Source: an uncultured Alistipes sp. (GTDB lineage: Bacteria; Bacteroidota; Bacteroidia; Bacteroidales; Rikenellaceae). Taken from it: a stretch of DNA of 15,215 bases. Location of the stretch: assembly GCA_900769525.1 (NCBI GenBank), contig CAAGGY010000025.1:1-15215 (forward strand), read 5' to 3'. The notes under the pieces are model-generated. The model saw only the letters and a list, made by a program, of their open reading frames with translations, did no database searches and had not been told where the DNA came from. The position numbers and the translations under genes are program-made. Of this stretch, positions 14,332 to 15,215 are shown one piece after another (position 1 is the stretch's first letter; the number at the start of each line of letters is the position of its first letter).

Positions 14332-15044
14332 TACTTCGTGCGCTTGATAAGGAACTCGATGTTGTCGCCAGGGTTAACCTCGTAGGTCTCAACGCCCTTC
14401 TTGAAGATTCGCATAGGGCGTGAGCCGATAAGCTCGATGCTATTCTCAGTAACACGAAGCATACAGCCCTCACGCAAGCCTACAACATAGCGGCTACGGT
14501 TAGCCTCGATATACTCGTTGATGCGCTGCTCACGAGTCTCACCTGCGTGGCCCTCAGGGTTAGCGTCGAGGTAGTGAGGGTTGATCTGGAAAGGTACCAA
14601 GCCGATAGCACGGAATGACTGTGGCTGTACGATAGGCATATCGTTTGTTGTGCAGATTGTAGGGCAAGTGACGTTGCTACCAGCCGACCAGCCGATATAT
14701 GGCACACCAGCCTTCACACGGCGGAAGATCATATCGAGCAAGTCCTCCTCCTGCATCTTCTTCAAGAGTGCAAATGTGTTACCACCACCAATGACGATAG
14801 CCTGGGCATGACGCACGAAGTTACGCTTGTTGAGTGCGTGGTGTACTGAGCGCACCTTGATGCCAATCTCGTTGAAGCGCTGCTGCACCTTGCGCTCATA
14901 CTCATCGTATGAGAAGGTTACTGCTGCGTATGGGATAAAAACAACCTCAGAGACACCCTGCAAGGTTTTAGCTATTTCGGCGATAGGATATTTGAGATAT
15001 TCTTCGCCGGCATTAGTAGAATTGGAAATTAGTAAAAGATTCAT
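14331..15044 (-). CDS. pepE: Peptidase E, alpha-aspartyl dipeptidase (family S51)
   Basis: The product has 237 residues, the size of known PepE. The enzyme hydrolyses Asp-X dipeptides in the cytoplasm. The nucleophile lies in GWSAGSN as Ser120. Asp135 (TTNDMP) and His157 (INPHY) complete the triad at the same residue numbers as in E. coli/Salmonella PepE. Other family motifs are FIPYA (36-40) and GGGNTF (86-91). There is no signal peptide, as expected. The ATG at 15044 is preceded by an A/T-rich leader. It is co-transcribed with, and overlaps by one base, the yraN-like gene. It runs opposite to the secreted-protease genes; it could finish degradation of imported Asp-peptides, but its proximity may be coincidental. 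Confidence 0.93.
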   Translation of the reverse strand: MNLLLISNSTNAGEEYLKYPIAEIAKTLQGVSEVVFIPYAAVTFSYDEYERKVQQRFNEIGIKVRSVHHALNKRNFVRHAQAIVIGGGNTFALLKKMQEEDLLDMIFRRVKAGVPYIGWSAGSNVTCPTICTTNDMPIVQPQSFRAIGLVPFQINPHYLDANPEGHAGETREQRINEYIEANRSRYVVGLREGCMLRVTENSIELIGSRPMRIFKKGVETYEVNPGDNIEFLIKRTK

Positions 15045-15115
15045 AATTCGCTGTATTTTAAGGTTTTAATATGCTTTTATCGTATTTTGTTAATAATTTT
15101 TTTGCGAGATAATGT

Positions 15116-15123
15116 CAAAGATA
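15116..15123 (-). promoter_or_regulatory. Candidate -7 element of the pepE promoter
   Basis: On the minus strand this reads TATCTTTG, an exact TAnnTTTG match, 72 bases before the pepE ATG. No convincing TTTG -33 element is visible at the right distance, so the call is tentative. Confidence 0.4.
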
Positions 15124-15135
15124 ATAAAAAAGTGT

Positions 15136-15143
15136 TATTTTTG
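15136..15143 (+). promoter_or_regulatory. Candidate divergent promoter for a gene beyond the right edge
   Basis: TATTTTTG followed by CATC fits the extended TAnnTTTGCAnC -7 pattern. Transcription would start near 15150 and leave the window. The -33 element is weak. The remaining bases to 15215 are A/T-rich leader with no ORF start. Confidence 0.45.
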
Positions 15144-15215
15144 CATCGTCTAAGTGAAAAAAAATTAGACAAATTACAGTAGGACAATATTTACTACTAT
15201 AATGTTTAACTAAAA

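Noticed and set aside
1..15215. tRNA, rRNA or riboswitch
   Set aside because: No cloverleaf-like segment, rRNA-like conserved stretch or known riboswitch core was recognised in the few non-coding gaps.

Overview
The window is a chromosomal segment from a gut-type Bacteroidales bacterium; the genus is not certain, and Rikenellaceae/Alistipes-like or Prevotellaceae-like lineages both fit. The evidence is a SusC/SusD pair, a very high density of lipoproteins with S/A-G/S-C lipoboxes, no obvious Shine-Dalgarno sequences, and promoters of the Bacteroidetes TTTG / TAnnTTTG type.

Layout. Positions 1-5463 hold the end of a SusC-like TonB-dependent receptor, a SusD-like surface lipoprotein and a large lipoprotein of unassigned family. 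They form one operon closed by a strong terminator at 5487-5522. Positions 5523-6016 are non-coding and contain a roughly 400-bp nested palindromic repeat element. Positions 6017-8767 are a self-contained transcription unit: promoter, S8 subtilase lipoprotein, small lipocalin-like lipoprotein, terminator. Positions 8954-13972 begin with a paralogous copy of that module (promoter, second S8 subtilase lipoprotein, second small lipoprotein). It is extended by a C10 (streptopain-like) cysteine protease and a BACON-type lipoprotein, and a palindrome overlapping a possible internal promoter lies before the C10 gene. A terminator lies between convergent genes. On the minus strand are a YraN/UPF0102 protein and peptidase E (pepE), overlapping by one base. 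Positions 15045-15215 carry candidate divergent promoters.

How the genes may work together (inference). Three secreted or surface endoproteases (two S8, one C10) lie beside a SusC/SusD pair and no carbohydrate-active enzyme is present. This suggests a protein- or peptide-harvesting locus in which surface proteases make oligopeptides and the SusCD-type transporter takes them up, as known for RagAB of Porphyromonas gingivalis. The two small lipoproteins are paired one-to-one with the S8 proteases at the same 33-bp spacing, and are candidates for inhibitors, chaperones or signalling precursors. Both end in a Thr-Arg site followed by an octapeptide ending VVPFL. Thr-Arg-Ser/Ala sites also occur in the propeptides of all three proteases, which hints at maturation by one Arg-specific protease. 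This protease/small-lipoprotein system with a possible releasable C-terminal octapeptide is the most interesting candidate for something undescribed in the window.
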